64,000 nt of DNA from Agrobacterium pusense (GTDB taxonomy: Bacteria > Pseudomonadota > Alphaproteobacteria > Rhizobiales > Rhizobiaceae). The translations under genes and the position numbers were made by a program. Where the stretch lies: positions 186,001-250,000 of the forward strand of contig NZ_FNBB01000006.1 in NCBI RefSeq assembly GCF_900102105.1, written 5' to 3'. Below the pieces are notes generated by a model. That model made no database searches, was not told the origin of the DNA, and was given only the letters and a program-made list of their open reading frames with translations. Positions 43,301-54,110 of this stretch are shown in pieces; within the stretch, counting starts at the first letter, position 1, and the number at the start of each line of letters is the position of its first letter.

Positions 43301-45367
43301 ATGGCGGTTGCCTATCTGGAAAAACTGAACGAGCAGCAACGCAAGGCCGTGGAACATGGTGTTGGACTGGTGGATGGACATGTCGCCGGTCCGCTTTTGA
43401 TCATCGCCGGCGCCGGTTCGGGCAAGACCAATACGCTGGCTCACCGTGTTGCGCATCTGATCGTGAATGGCGCCGATCCCCGCCGCATCCTGCTGATGAC
43501 GTTCTCAAGGCGCGCCGCCTCCGAAATGGCGCGCCGTGTCGAACGGATATGCAAGCAGGTCCTCGGGGCAAACTCGGCAATCATGACAGATGCATTGGCG
43601 TGGTCCGGCACGTTTCACGGCATTGGTGCACGGCTGTTGCGCATCTACGCCGAGCAAATCGGCCTCAACATCGATTTCACCATCCACGACCGCGAAGACA
43701 GCGCCGACCTGATTAACCTTTCCCGGCACGAGCTGGGTTTTTCCAAAACCGAAAGCCGCTTTCCGACGAAGGGCACCTGTCTTGCGATCTATTCGCGTGT
43801 CGTGAATTCCCAGACACCACTCAAGGACATCTTGCGCCAGCATTATCCCTGGGTTGCCAACTGGGAAAGCGAACTCAGGGAATTGTTTGCGGCCTATGTT
43901 GAGGCGAAGCAGGTCCAGAACGTGCTCGATTACGACGATCTTCTGCTCTACTGGGCCCAGATGGTCAGCGACCCCGTTCTGGCTGACGATATAGGCAACC
44001 GCTTCGACCATGTGATGGTCGATGAATATCAGGATACCAACCGGTTGCAGGCATCGGTGCTGATGGCGCTGAAGCCCGGTGGCCGCGGTTTAACCGTGGT
44101 GGGTGACGATGCGCAGTCGATTTATTCTTTCCGTGCGGCGACGGTGCGAAACATCCTCGATTTCCCGGCTTCCTTCAGCCCGGCGGCCGATATCATCACG
44201 CTGGACCGCAACTATCGCTCGACGCAGCCGATCCTTGCGGCCGCCAACGGCGTCATCGATCTCGCGCGCGAGCGCTTCACCAAGAACCTGTGGACCGAGC
44301 GGGTATCGCTTGAGCGCCCGAGGCTCGTAACGGTGAAGGATGAAACCGAGCAGGCGAACTTCATAATCGACCAGATCCTCGCCAATCGCGAAACCGGCAT
44401 GACGCTGAAACAGCAGGCCGTGCTGTTCCGCACCTCCAGCCATAGCGGCCCGCTCGAGGTGGAACTGACCCGCCGCAACATCCCCTTCGTCAAATTCGGT
44501 GGCCTGAAATTCCTGGACAGCGCCCATGTGAAGGACATGCTGGCCGTGCTGCGCTTCGCACAGAACCCGCGCGACCGCGTCGCCGGTTTCCGGCTGCTGC
44601 AGATGCTGCCAGGTATCGGACCAAAAAAGGCTGGCAATATTCTCGATGCGATTGCGACAGACCCAGAGCCGCTGCTTGCCCTCGCCGAAATTCCGCCGCC
44701 GCCGAAAACCGGCGATGACTGGGCAGCCTTCACGCAAATGCTGGTGGGCCTGCGGCAGGCGCCGAATGACTGGCCGCGCCAGATCGGGCAGGCTCGGATG
44801 TGGTACGAGCCGCATCTGGAACGCATCCACGAAGATGCGGACACCCGCAAGGCCGATCTGCTGCAGCTCGAGCAGATCGCCGGCGGTTACCCCTCACGCG
44901 AACGCTTCCTGACCGAGCTGACGCTCGATCCGCCCGACGCCACCAGCGACCAGGCCGGCGTGCCGCTGCTCGACGAGGATTATCTGAGCCTCTCCACCAT
45001 CCATTCGGCCAAAGGCCAGGAGTGGCGCTCCGTCTTCATCCTCAATGTGGTCGACGGCTGCATCCCCTCCGACCTCGGCGTCGGCACCACCCAGGAACTG
45101 GAGGAGGAACGCCGGCTGCTCTATGTCGCCATGACCCGCGCCAAGGACAGCCTGTCTCTGATCACGCCCCAACGCTTCTTCACAGGCGGGCAGAGTCAGC
45201 AGGGTGACCGGCATGTTTACGCCGCCAGAACCCGCTTCATCCCGGCGACGCTGTTGCAATTTTTCGAAACGATGAGCTGGCCACTGGTATCGGCTGCCGC
45301 TTCCGAACGCAGCGCGCAGCAGATCCGCATCGATGTGGGTGCGCGAATGCGGGCGATGTGGAAATGA
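43301..45367 (+). CDS. UvrD/PcrA-type ATP-dependent DNA helicase (SF1)
   Basis: A 688-residue superfamily 1 helicase with all core motifs: I (IIAGAGSGKTNTLAHRV), II (VDEYQDTN), III (VVGDDAQSIYSFRAA), IV (LDRNYRSTQPI), V (STIHSAKGQEWRSVF) and VI (EEERRLLYVAMTRAKDSL). It is a little shorter than E. coli UvrD (720) and may be a second paralogue in the genome. A role in DNA repair or replication restart is expected. The ATG at 43301 directly follows a GCAGG; no operon partner is evident. Confidence 0.93.
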   Translation: MAVAYLEKLNEQQRKAVEHGVGLVDGHVAGPLLIIAGAGSGKTNTLAHRVAHLIVNGADPRRILLMTFSRRAASEMARRVERICKQVLGANSAIMTDALAWSGTFHGIGARLLRIYAEQIGLNIDFTIHDREDSADLINLSRHELGFSKTESRFPTKGTCLAIYSRVVNSQTPLKDILRQHYPWVANWESELRELFAAYVEAKQVQNVLDYDDLLLYWAQMVSDPVLADDIGNRFDHVMVDEYQDTNRLQASVLMALKPGGRGLTVVGDDAQSIYSFRAATVRNILDFPASFSPAADIITLDRNYRSTQPILAAANGVIDLARERFTKNLWTERVSLERPRLVTVKDETEQANFIIDQILANRETGMTLKQQAVLFRTSSHSGPLEVELTRRNIPFVKFGGLKFLDSAHVKDMLAVLRFAQNPRDRVAGFRLLQMLPGIGPKKAGNILDAIATDPEPLLALAEIPPPPKTGDDWAAFTQMLVGLRQAPNDWPRQIGQARMWYEPHLERIHEDADTRKADLLQLEQIAGGYPSRERFLTELTLDPPDATSDQAGVPLLDEDYLSLSTIHSAKGQEWRSVFILNVVDGCIPSDLGVGTTQELEEERRLLYVAMTRAKDSLSLITPQRFFTGGQSQQGDRHVYAARTRFIPATLLQFFETMSWPLVSAAASERSAQQIRIDVGARMRAMWK

Positions 45368-45580
45368 GCGCAATCGGACATGCGAGACTGAAGCCGCTCA
45401 ACCAAGCCGGACCAGATCTTGATCGAGATTGTATTTCGCGCCTGACGTGTAGCGTAATGGCCGAATACTTCCCGAAGCTCTACCAATATCATTGCAAAAA
45501 AACACCAGTGGGTCGCGAAGCCTCCAGCTTCCGGTTCGGCGCGCGAGCCATTGCACTTGTGCGGGATCAATAAAGCGTTA

Positions 45581-45609
45581 TTGACTGTCTCTTCCGATCA
45601 AGCCATATC
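45581..45609 (+). promoter_or_regulatory. Possible sigma-70-type promoter of rmlC
   Basis: TTGACT (45581-45586) and CATATC (45604-45609) are 17 bases apart, 32 bases before the rmlC start. The -10 box is a weak match to the rhizobial consensus. It is the only reasonable promoter I see in the 273-base gap after the helicase. Confidence 0.35.
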
Positions 45610-45640
45610 ACCGTCGAGAGAGACCAGACAGGACCGCGAA

Positions 45641-46210
45641 ATGCAACTAGAAGCATTCCCCATATCGGGCGTGAAAAAGATAACCCCAGCCCGCTTCGGC
45701 GATAGCAGAGGTTACTTCAGCGAGGTTTTCAAGCGGGAGTGGTTTCGCGAGAACGTCGCGGACGTTGAGTTCGTGCAGGATAACGAATCTCTGTCAGCCC
45801 AGGCAGGAACCGTGCGAGGGCTTCATTTTCAAACGGAACCCTTCGCACAGGGCAAGCTCGTTCGTTGCATCCGAGGGCGGCTGCTCGACGTCGCGGTCGA
45901 TATTCGGACGGGGTCACCGACTTTTGGACAATGGATTGCCGCTGAGCTATCGCCAGAGAATGGCGACCAACTCTGGGTGCCGGCGGGATTTGCGCATGGT
46001 TTCATGACGCTCGTTGACGACACTGTCATCTCATACAAAGTGACGGCTCCCTACAGTGCCGCCAATGACCGCGGTGTAAAATGGGACGACCCCGCCATAG
46101 GCATAAATTGGCCTGAACTGGACGGCATCGTCCTTTCAGATAAAGACGCAAAGCAACCGCTTCTGTCCGATCTGCCTGAATATTTCACTTACGAAAAAAC
46201 TGGAAACTGA
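45641..46210 (+). CDS. rmlC: dTDP-4-dehydrorhamnose 3,5-epimerase (RmlC)
   Basis: A 189-residue cupin epimerase, the third enzyme of dTDP-L-rhamnose synthesis. The catalytic His is in [18 protein letters not shown] and the [10 protein letters not shown] and VQDNES motifs are family hallmarks. The ATG at 45641 was chosen because the homology starts at [16 protein letters not shown]. Its stop overlaps the rmlB start (TGATG). Also known as RfbC. Confidence 0.96.
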   Translation: MQLEAFPISGVKKITPARFGDSRGYFSEVFKREWFRENVADVEFVQDNESLSAQAGTVRGLHFQTEPFAQGKLVRCIRGRLLDVAVDIRTGSPTFGQWIAAELSPENGDQLWVPAGFAHGFMTLVDDTVISYKVTAPYSAANDRGVKWDDPAIGINWPELDGIVLSDKDAKQPLLSDLPEYFTYEKTGN

Positions 46211-47268
46211 TGATGCGCGTTCTAGTGACCGGCGGCGCCGGATTTATTGGCTCCGCCCTTGTACGCTACTTGGTGAGCGAGATTGGCGCCGATGTTCTCA
46301 CCGTTGACAAACTCACATATGCGGGAAACCTCGCGTCACTGAAGCCGATCGAGAATGCGCCCAATCACCGCTTCCTTCAGGCCGACATCTGTGACCGGAC
46401 AGCGATAAACGACGCATTTGCGACATTCGAGCCGGATTACGTGATGCATCTGGCAGCCGAGAGCCACGTCGATCGCTCCATCACAGGGGCTGCTGACTTC
46501 ATTCAGACCAACATCAACGGCACCTTCACGATGCTGGAGTCGGCGCGGCAGTATTGGAGCACTCTTGAGGGCGACGCCAAGGCGAATTTCCGGATGCTGC
46601 ACGTGTCGACAGACGAGGTGTACGGCTCACTCGGCGACCACGGTCTTTTTGAAGAAACCACGCCTTACGATCCTTCATCGCCCTACTCTGCCTCAAAGGC
46701 CGCAAGCGACCATCTGGCGACCGCCTGGCAGCGGACATATGGCCTTCCAGTCGTCATTTCCAACTGTTCTAACAATTACGGCCCGTTCCACTTCCCGGAA
46801 AAGCTCATTCCCCTGATCATTCTGAACGCGTTGGAGGGCAAGCCGCTGCCGGTCTACGGCAACGGCGCGAACATCCGCGACTGGCTTTACGTGGAGGACC
46901 ACGCCCGCGCACTCTGGCTCATCGTTCAAAAGGGCCTTGTCGGCGAGAAGTACAATGTTGGCGGCAGAAACGAGCAGAAGAACATCGACGTCGTGAACTG
47001 CATCTGCGCCATTCTGGATGAGCTCCGCCCGCAATCGAAGCCTTACGCGCAGCTTATCAAATACGTCACCGACCGCCCGGGTCACGATGCACGTTATGCC
47101 ATTGATGCGACGAAGCTCGAAACAGAACTCGGCTGGAAAGCACAGGAAAATTTTGCGACCGGCATTCGCAAGACCGTACAATGGTATCTCGACAATGCCT
47201 GGTGGTGGCAGCCACTGCGCGAAAGCGTGTACTCTGGAGAGCGCCTCGGCGTTCTGACGAAGGGCTGA
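46210..47268 (+). CDS. rmlB: dTDP-glucose 4,6-dehydratase (RmlB)
   Basis: A 352-residue extended SDR making dTDP-4-keto-6-deoxyglucose, second step in dTDP-L-rhamnose synthesis. The N-terminal motif is [13 protein letters not shown], the catalytic motif YSASK, and [17 protein letters not shown] and [14 protein letters not shown] are all present. It is coupled to rmlC and followed by rmlD after 4 bases. Also known as RfbB. Confidence 0.97.
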   Translation: MMRVLVTGGAGFIGSALVRYLVSEIGADVLTVDKLTYAGNLASLKPIENAPNHRFLQADICDRTAINDAFATFEPDYVMHLAAESHVDRSITGAADFIQTNINGTFTMLESARQYWSTLEGDAKANFRMLHVSTDEVYGSLGDHGLFEETTPYDPSSPYSASKAASDHLATAWQRTYGLPVVISNCSNNYGPFHFPEKLIPLIILNALEGKPLPVYGNGANIRDWLYVEDHARALWLIVQKGLVGEKYNVGGRNEQKNIDVVNCICAILDELRPQSKPYAQLIKYVTDRPGHDARYAIDATKLETELGWKAQENFATGIRKTVQWYLDNAWWWQPLRESVYSGERLGVLTKG

Positions 47269-47272
47269 ACGA

Positions 47273-48166
47273 ATGCGGCTAGCAGTTACGGGCAAAAATG
47301 GTCAGGTCGTCAGCGCTCTTCAGGCACTGGCGAGCGCCGAGCTGGAGATCGTGGCTCTGGGTCGACCGGAACTCGACCTAGCGCAGTCTGAAACTGTTTT
47401 GAAAGCGCTGCGAGAGGTAAAGCCCGATGCTGTGGTATCGGCTGCTGCCTACACCGCTGTCGACAAGGCAGAAAGCGAGCCGGAAATCGCTTTTGCCGTT
47501 AATCGGGACGGAGCAAGGGCCGTCGCGCTGGCGGCAAGTGAACTTGGTATTCCTGTCATTCACCTTTCTACGGATTATGTTTTCGATGGCACCAAGGCAA
47601 CGCCCTATGTCGAAAGTGATGCGACAGGCCCCACTTCCATCTACGGCCGCTCGAAGCTCGAAGGCGAACAAGCCGTTTCTGAGGCTACCGGCAACTACGC
47701 CATTCTGCGAACCGCATGGGTCTATTCGGAATACGGCAACAACTTTGTAAAAACCATGCTCCGGCTGAGCGAAAGCCGCGACGAGATCAATGTGGTCGCG
47801 GACCAGTTCGGATGCCCAACCTCGGCCAACGATATCGCCACCGCTATAGTAGCAATCGCAAGGAAACTCCAGGAAGATTCCTCGATCCGTCGCCGTGGTG
47901 TTTTTCATCTTTCCGGAACCGGGGAAACGAACTGGGCGAATTTCGCGAAACAGATATTCGCATTCTCTGAAGAGAACGGCGGAAAGTCGATGATCGTCAA
48001 CGACATCTCGACTGCGCAGTACCCTACCCCGGCCCGGCGTCCGGCAAACTCGCGGCTTGATTGCAGCAAGCTGGAAGCGGTTTACGGCATAAGGCTCCCA
48101 AACTGGAAAACATCAACGCGCGCGGTCGTTACCGCTCTTGCGCAGAGCAAAAAGGAAACGCCATGA
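47273..48166 (+). CDS. rmlD: dTDP-4-dehydrorhamnose reductase (RmlD)
   Basis: A 297-residue SDR, the final step to dTDP-L-rhamnose. The N-terminal cofactor motif is GKNGQV, followed by [10 protein letters not shown], the catalytic YGRSK, and [10 protein letters not shown]. The stop overlaps the rmlA start by 4 bases (ATGA). Also known as RfbD. Confidence 0.96.
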   Translation: MRLAVTGKNGQVVSALQALASAELEIVALGRPELDLAQSETVLKALREVKPDAVVSAAAYTAVDKAESEPEIAFAVNRDGARAVALAASELGIPVIHLSTDYVFDGTKATPYVESDATGPTSIYGRSKLEGEQAVSEATGNYAILRTAWVYSEYGNNFVKTMLRLSESRDEINVVADQFGCPTSANDIATAIVAIARKLQEDSSIRRRGVFHLSGTGETNWANFAKQIFAFSEENGGKSMIVNDISTAQYPTPARRPANSRLDCSKLEAVYGIRLPNWKTSTRAVVTALAQSKKETP

Positions 48167-49029
48167 AAGGCATTATTCTGGCCGGAGGCAGCGGTACGCG
48201 CTTGCATCCTATGACATTGGCGGTCTCGAAGCAGATCCTCCCGGTCTACGACAAGCCTATGATCTATTATCCACTGACCACGCTGATGCTGGCCGGCATC
48301 CGCGAGATTCTCATCATCTCAACTCCCCATGACATGCCGCTTTTCCAGTCTCTCTTGGGCGATGGCTCAAAGTGGGGTCTTTCCATTGAATATGCGGTTC
48401 AACCCAGCCCGGATGGGCTGGCGCAGGCCTATATGATCGGCGCGGACTTCGTGGCGGGTTCACCATCCTGCCTTATCCTTGGCGACAACATTTATTACGG
48501 CCACGGCCTGCCCGACTTGCTTGACAGTGGCACGAACGTGATAGACGGCGCGACCGTGTTTGCCTATCACGTGAACGACCCGGAACGATATGGCGTGGTT
48601 GACTTCGACGGCGAAATGCGTGCCCTCTCCATCGAAGAGAAACCGCTTAAACCGAAATCAAGCTGGGCAGTTACTGGTCTCTATTTCTACGACGCGGACG
48701 TAGTCGACATCGCAGCCAATCTCAAACCCTCGCCACGTGGTGAATACGAAATTACAGACGTTAATCGGATTTATCTTGAGCGCGGCAAGCTAAAGGTATC
48801 GATCATGGGCAGAGGTTACGCTTGGCTCGACACGGGCACGCCGGATAGTCTTCTCGAGGCGGGTGAATTCGTGCGGACGCTGGAAAAGCGGCAAGGGTTC
48901 AAGATCGCATGCCCGGAAGAGATTGCCTTGAGCAAGGGCTTTATTACGAAATCGCAGTTTTCGATGCTCGCTGAAAATGCCGGGAAAGGTGATTATGGTG
49001 TATATCTAAGGAGACTCGCAGCGTCATAA
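48163..49029 (+). CDS. rmlA: Glucose-1-phosphate thymidylyltransferase (RmlA)
   Basis: A 288-residue nucleotidyltransferase that starts dTDP-L-rhamnose synthesis. The signature [13 protein letters not shown] opens the protein, with [15 protein letters not shown] and [10 protein letters not shown] as further hallmarks and [12 protein letters not shown] near the C-terminal part. The longer open frame upstream is a shadow of rmlD; the ATG at 48163 is correct. It closes the rmlCBDA operon. Also known as RfbA. Confidence 0.97.
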   Translation: MKGIILAGGSGTRLHPMTLAVSKQILPVYDKPMIYYPLTTLMLAGIREILIISTPHDMPLFQSLLGDGSKWGLSIEYAVQPSPDGLAQAYMIGADFVAGSPSCLILGDNIYYGHGLPDLLDSGTNVIDGATVFAYHVNDPERYGVVDFDGEMRALSIEEKPLKPKSSWAVTGLYFYDADVVDIAANLKPSPRGEYEITDVNRIYLERGKLKVSIMGRGYAWLDTGTPDSLLEAGEFVRTLEKRQGFKIACPEEIALSKGFITKSQFSMLAENAGKGDYGVYLRRLAAS

Positions 49030-49144
49030 GAGCGTTTGGATATTCTTTCGCCTGAAGCCAAGTGAGTCTGGTCTCGCTCGCTTAGGGAGCGGATCAAGGT
49101 TTGCGGAGTCGAAGCGGCATAGCGCATTACCTTCTGGAGTCAAA

Positions 49145-49981
49145 ATGACTGCATTATCGCTTTCAGACGTAACGGTGGTCTCTGTTTGTTACAAGAGCGA
49201 TGCCCTGATAAGAGAAATGGTTGAGACAGTCCCTGAATCGACACCTATAATTCTTGTTGACAATGGCAAAACGACTAACTTTGCGGCATTACCTGCGGCT
49301 AGACAGATAACCGTCGTTCAATTGGAGAACAATCAGGGCTTTGGCCGCGGCTGCAACGCGGGCGCGTCGGCTACGAAGACTCCTTGGATTTTGTTTTTAA
49401 ACCCCGACGCACGCTTGACCGCCGGCGCTATTGAAGCATTGCTACAGGCAATCGACAATCATCCAAACGCCGTCGCATTCAATCCGCGAATTTCCAATTC
49501 GAATGGAAGCGAATATTTTAAGCGGCGGTCTTGGCTATTGCCGCGTAACCGCTACATGAAGAAAGGCTGGCCGGCTGCAGATGCCGTCGTTCCTATTTTG
49601 AGCGGAGCTGCCCTTTTTGTTTCAAAGCAAAAATTCGCTGCGGCGGGAGGTTTTGATCCCGACATCTTCCTCTACCATGAAGACGACGACCTGTCGTTGC
49701 GTCTCGGAAAACTGGGACCGCTCATGTTTGTACGCGATGCTCTAGTTTACCATGCTTCGGGGCACTCTTCAGGCCGATCCCCCGAGATCGCGCGGCTCAA
49801 GGCTTTTCATATGGCCAAGTCAAGAATTTATACCGGAACAAAGCACCATCGGCCATTCCCAAGAATATCCACCTTCGTTCAAGCTCTAGCTCTGATAATG
49901 TCACCCAGCGTTCTATTTTCGGCGCGCCGACGGGCTAAGGCCTTCGGTTTTCTCAAGGGTACCGTCGAGTCTCTCAGGTGA
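49145..49981 (+). CDS. Family 2 glycosyltransferase (rhamnosyltransferase-like)
   Basis: A 278-residue inverting GT2 (GT-A fold) enzyme. Family features are TVVSVCYKSDALI, NNQGFGRGCNAGA, the metal-binding DXD-like NPDA, and a C-terminal HEDDDLSLRL. This pattern matches WbbL/WbbB-type rhamnosyltransferases, so dTDP-L-rhamnose made by the adjacent rml operon is a likely donor. It converges on the epimerase gene at 50012. Codons are more A/T-rich than in the metabolic genes upstream. Confidence 0.85.
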   Translation: MTALSLSDVTVVSVCYKSDALIREMVETVPESTPIILVDNGKTTNFAALPAARQITVVQLENNQGFGRGCNAGASATKTPWILFLNPDARLTAGAIEALLQAIDNHPNAVAFNPRISNSNGSEYFKRRSWLLPRNRYMKKGWPAADAVVPILSGAALFVSKQKFAAAGGFDPDIFLYHEDDDLSLRLGKLGPLMFVRDALVYHASGHSSGRSPEIARLKAFHMAKSRIYTGTKHHRPFPRISTFVQALALIMSPSVLFSARRRAKAFGFLKGTVESLR

Positions 49982-50011
49982 ACAATCTTCGCCGGGACTC
50001 AGCTACCGCCA

Positions 50012-50926
50012 TTACTGGTGCTCCTTCAACCAAGACCAAACACCAGCAATGCCTTGTCTCAAACCAATTTTAGGCTCCCAGTCAAAATCCATCTTCGCTC
50101 GTTCTATGTCGAGAACGGACACTGGGACGTCGAGGCTTCTATGAGGCTTGTAAACAATCGGTATGGGACTTCCAGTAATCTCCTGAACGATTTCTGCTAT
50201 ATGCAGAACGGAGGTCCCTGTCCCGCTACCTCCGTTGTATACCCCAACCTTATCACTAAGCAACGCGGTAACGCATAGGCTGCTAAGATCTTTGACGTGA
50301 ATATAGTCACGGATCGCTGAGCCATCTCCCCATATTTCTATGGGCTGGTGCTTAAGTGCGAGGTTGAGATATGTGCCAATTATACCTTGGACTCCCAAGT
50401 TGCCCTGATAAAGACCGTAAGGATTGGATGCCCGGATTACGACGGGTTTCAGCCCGGACTTGATCTCATAAAGCTTTAGATAAGACTCTATCGCAACCTT
50501 CACCACACCATATGAACATATTGGATCCAGTATGTGCCCCTCCGGAATTGGGACCTCCTGCGGCTTGCCGTAGACTGTACCTCCAGACGACAGGTAAAGA
50601 ATCCGGGTCACGTGGGACGCCGCCATGTCCTCCAGAAGGCTTAAAGTTCCGAGCAGATTCAACTCAACGTCCCTGCCCGGATCCTTATCGCCGGTGGACG
50701 GCACTGTCCCGCTGACGAGATGCGCGACAGCGTTGACATCGGCCAAGAGCTCGCGGATAAGTTTGCTATCTGCCAAATCTCCTGAGACATATTCTACGCC
50801 TACCGGCAGCGGGCGAGTAGGAAGGTCGCTTCTCCCCAACACCGTGACTTGGTGTCCAGCAACCATCAAATCTTCGACAAGATGGTAGCCGATGAACCCA
50901 CCGCCACCTAGAACCAAAATCTTCAT
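50012..50926 (-). CDS. NAD-dependent nucleotide-sugar epimerase/dehydratase
   Basis: A 304-residue extended SDR: MKILVLGGGGFIGYHLVEDL holds the Rossmann motif and the catalytic YGVVK is near residue 143. The SGGTVYG, RASNPYG and IWGDGSAIRDYIHV segments place it in the GalE/RfbB superfamily, near UDP-glucose 4-epimerase-like proteins. The exact reaction cannot be fixed from sequence. It shares the strand with, and is downstream of, the 1016-residue protein (gap 30 bases), so the two are likely cotranscribed and supply or modify the polysaccharide. Confidence 0.85.
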   Translation of the reverse strand: MKILVLGGGGFIGYHLVEDLMVAGHQVTVLGRSDLPTRPLPVGVEYVSGDLADSKLIRELLADVNAVAHLVSGTVPSTGDKDPGRDVELNLLGTLSLLEDMAASHVTRILYLSSGGTVYGKPQEVPIPEGHILDPICSYGVVKVAIESYLKLYEIKSGLKPVVIRASNPYGLYQGNLGVQGIIGTYLNLALKHQPIEIWGDGSAIRDYIHVKDLSSLCVTALLSDKVGVYNGGSGTGTSVLHIAEIVQEITGSPIPIVYKPHRSLDVPVSVLDIERAKMDFDWEPKIGLRQGIAGVWSWLKEHQ

Positions 50927-50956
50927 ATAGCGCCTATTGCCTTGCTGCTACCAAAC

Positions 50957-53900
50957 TCATTTATTTGCGAGCACGGAACGATAATGATCAATATACTCGC
51001 CAGCGAGGACATCTATGTCGTACGTCGCGCCTAGGACTTTCGCTTTCTCTTTGAAGTCGTCACGGACGTTTTTTTCCAAGATTTTTTCCATGGCGTTGCT
51101 GAGTTCAATGACAAATTGCTCATTGTTGCTCTGATTTGCGATAATAATCCCTGCCTGCTGGCCATTGATCTGTGACATTGCCTTGATCTCACCGATATCA
51201 GTCGAGACACAAGGCACACCGACTTGAAGCGCTTGTATAAGGCATAAAGGATAAGATTCACCCGGAAAACGTGTCGGGATCAGAGCGACATCGCTTATAC
51301 GGTAAAGACCGTATACTTCCTTAACAAAGCCAAGGAAGTGTATCGTTGGGTCCGCCGCCGCTAACCGTTTAGCATCATCAGTTGCGGGACCCTCGCCCAC
51401 CATCATCAGCGCCATCGGAACGTCAGGTCGCCGCTCCCGCAACAAGCGATACGCTCTGACGGCCTCTACCCAGCCTTTACCTTCAGCACCTCTAGCGACA
51501 AGCGAGAATACGATAGCATCATTCGCAATCCCCAATTGCGAACGCGTTTTCGGAAACGGCAGATTGTCAACAGGCATCGCATTTTTTATTTTTACGAATT
51601 TCCCCCCCCCAATCTGGAGATCGTCGAATGGCCTTAGGTTGCGATCAGCAGTGTAGGCAAATCTGTCGATTTTCTTGCTCCAACGGGCGATCCTGCTAGT
51701 GGAGACATCCATCGCCTCGTATGAGCCATGCAGTGTCGTAATAAAGGGCGCCGAAATACCTTTTCCGTCGAGCAAGAACCCTTCCACGTTGGCAACGTGC
51801 GAATGCACAACGGAAATCCCTGCGTTCCTAATGAAATTATCTATCCCCATGTCGCGAACCGCATTGGCCGTATAGACAGGAATGCCAGGATCGAGCATAC
51901 GCCGCACGTCTTTGTGATCGTCCGCGTCGTGCATCTGAAGAATCGAAACCATCATCCCCTTGCGCCGAAGCGCGTTCGCGAGATGAATCGGGAATATTTC
52001 GCCACCTCCGAAAGAAAACCCTAGAATGCCGACAAGCACATGGATTTGTTCACGCGACACAGTCCTAAGGTCTTGGTAATTCAGTAATCTTTCAAATTCG
52101 TCAGACGGGAGGCCTGCGCCCCTCGAGACGCTGCGACAGACATCGATGAAGCGCGCAAGCGTTGCATCTGGTATATCCCATTGCTTCTTCAAAAAAGTCA
52201 TCAACCGCGCGTATTCTTTATAATACTCTGGTTTTGACTGGGCGCTGCTTCCAGACGTATTGCTCTCGTGAATCCGGAAATAGCTGACGGCGCTTGGCTC
52301 ATATGCAATTTGGCCACCACCTGCGATAATTGAATAAAGGTACCAATCTCCCATGACTTTGAAATTTCTGGCTTCCTCCCAGGCCTGATCGGAAATCTCA
52401 AAACGCCGCCACAGGCTTCCTCCGACATTAGCAATTACATTTTTTACGCCAAAGCCACCCTGGAACCATTCGGCTGCCGGGCGGGTCGTACGTGCGTCCC
52501 ATATCCCTGGCTCACTTTCCTCGCGGTAGTTATCAAGCCCAGCGAAATATTCACCCTGATCATTCACAAATTGAATACGCCCGAAGGACATCATCACACT
52601 TGGGTCGCGAAATGTGTTGATCATCCTTTCCACGAAAGTCGTTTCGCAAAAATCATCGCTTTCGCAAATCCAGACTAGATCGCCCTTTGCCAGTGAATGA
52701 CCTTTTTGCCATTGACGGAACACGTTTCCAGAGTTCTCAGTATTATAGACCGCCCTAATACGCTCAGGGAAACGGTTGACGTAAGATTCGATTACCAAGC
52801 GGCTGTCATCACTGGAGTGATCATCCAAAACCAGAATGTCAACGAGAGGATAAGTTTGCGCCAGAATACTATCCAGGCGCTGTGGAAGATACCGGGAGTG
52901 ATTGAAGTTCGGTACGATCGCGGTCACCCTTATTCCACTTCGGGCGCTGATACTGGTGCGACTCGCGGCGATAATCTTGTTCGAACTGACCTTCTGGTAA
53001 TAGTCGAGGCAGAACAGATCGACCTTGCGCGACAGCAACATCGGATCGCGTTTTTCCGCAGATTTCAAAAACCTCTTGCGTCTGCGGCTGCTAAGGACGC
53101 GAAACTCTGACAATGCATATAACAACCTAGCATAAATGAGCCTCGTCAGTAGTTTTGACAAGGAAGCTCGGCTCATCCAGTTGCTTCTCTGAAGAGAATC
53201 GACCTGACCAGAGATATGGTCAATATCCTTCATCAGCGTGTCCGACCATAGCGTCTTTTCGAATTCCACACGCTTCAAAACAGGCTCAGAAGACTGAACA
53301 TCCTGCGTGAAGACTCCGTTCATACTCAGGCTATCAAGCGGCTGATCCGACGCGACTCCAATCATATACATGGGCGTCCCAACACCACTGGTTGTTAAGC
53401 CGCTTTTAGACTCAGTTTCGAAAAACCTCGCAGGCTGATTTTCACTAGCGATGATCGAGCCAAAACCTATTTTCTGCCCGTGCAAAGAGACATACTCAAA
53501 GTGCCGCGACAGCAAATCGTTGAACTCATTCTTGAAAAGCTCTTTAACGTGAAAGGGATTAACTAGCTTTGTTGCAACTGTGTACGCGTACTTTTCCGGG
53601 GTCGAAATCACCAAAGTTCCACCTGGCCGCAGCACGCGCTTCACCTCTTGCAAAAAGCGATCATGGGCATCGATGTGCTCAAGCGTTTCGAAAGACACTA
53701 CGACATCCACAGATGCGGAAGGCAGAGGAATGTCTTCACACACGCCCACTTTGAAGCAAATGTTCGCGGCGGTGTACTTCTTCTGAGCATGCTGCACGGC
53801 AGCATCTGAGATATCGACTCCTATGGCGGAACGTGCGCTTTCCGCGAGTAGCGCTGTTCCAAATCCTTCACCACTGGCAATGTCCAGAACGTCTTTGCCT

Positions 53901-54007
53901 TCGACAATTTTTTTCGCCAGATGGTACCGATGCACGTGCTCGAGATAGATGTTTCCGCCAATAGCCGGAAGATAGCGCTCGCCAGTGAATTCAAGGTTAT
54001 CGGACAT
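50957..54007 (-). CDS. Giant methyltransferase-GT2-GT4 fusion protein
   Basis: A 1016-residue three-module protein. Residues about 1-220 form a class I SAM methyltransferase (SAM motif VLDIASGEGFG at 40-50, then DVVVSFETLEH). About 360-590 is a family 2 glycosyltransferase (VTAIVPNFNHSRYLPQRLDSIL, with DD and SDD metal motifs such as ICESDDF). About 655-1010 is a family 4 glycosyltransferase (LGFSFGGGEIFPIHLA, ...GEGKGWVEAVRAY, FPGESYPLCLIQAL). No signal peptide or membrane helix was seen. It should work at the cytoplasmic face on a lipid-linked glycan. The N-terminal module is paralogous to that of the divergent 1679-residue protein. Acceptors and linkages are unknown. Confidence 0.85.
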   Translation of the reverse strand: MSDNLEFTGERYLPAIGGNIYLEHVHRYHLAKKIVEGKDVLDIASGEGFGTALLAESARSAIGVDISDAAVQHAQKKYTAANICFKVGVCEDIPLPSASVDVVVSFETLEHIDAHDRFLQEVKRVLRPGGTLVISTPEKYAYTVATKLVNPFHVKELFKNEFNDLLSRHFEYVSLHGQKIGFGSIIASENQPARFFETESKSGLTTSGVGTPMYMIGVASDQPLDSLSMNGVFTQDVQSSEPVLKRVEFEKTLWSDTLMKDIDHISGQVDSLQRSNWMSRASLSKLLTRLIYARLLYALSEFRVLSSRRRKRFLKSAEKRDPMLLSRKVDLFCLDYYQKVSSNKIIAASRTSISARSGIRVTAIVPNFNHSRYLPQRLDSILAQTYPLVDILVLDDHSSDDSRLVIESYVNRFPERIRAVYNTENSGNVFRQWQKGHSLAKGDLVWICESDDFCETTFVERMINTFRDPSVMMSFGRIQFVNDQGEYFAGLDNYREESEPGIWDARTTRPAAEWFQGGFGVKNVIANVGGSLWRRFEISDQAWEEARNFKVMGDWYLYSIIAGGGQIAYEPSAVSYFRIHESNTSGSSAQSKPEYYKEYARLMTFLKKQWDIPDATLARFIDVCRSVSRGAGLPSDEFERLLNYQDLRTVSREQIHVLVGILGFSFGGGEIFPIHLANALRRKGMMVSILQMHDADDHKDVRRMLDPGIPVYTANAVRDMGIDNFIRNAGISVVHSHVANVEGFLLDGKGISAPFITTLHGSYEAMDVSTSRIARWSKKIDRFAYTADRNLRPFDDLQIGGGKFVKIKNAMPVDNLPFPKTRSQLGIANDAIVFSLVARGAEGKGWVEAVRAYRLLRERRPDVPMALMMVGEGPATDDAKRLAAADPTIHFLGFVKEVYGLYRISDVALIPTRFPGESYPLCLIQALQVGVPCVSTDIGEIKAMSQINGQQAGIIIANQSNNEQFVIELSNAMEKILEKNVRDDFKEKAKVLGATYDIDVLAGEYIDHYRSVLANK

Positions 54008-54110
54008 TTACTTTCCTTGGCAAATCCGTGGCTCCCAGGGAGCCGGATATCGCATTCTCCGGTTTGAGTCGAGGGAACGATAGTAGGCTTGGTTGGTCTC
54101 AGCAATTCCA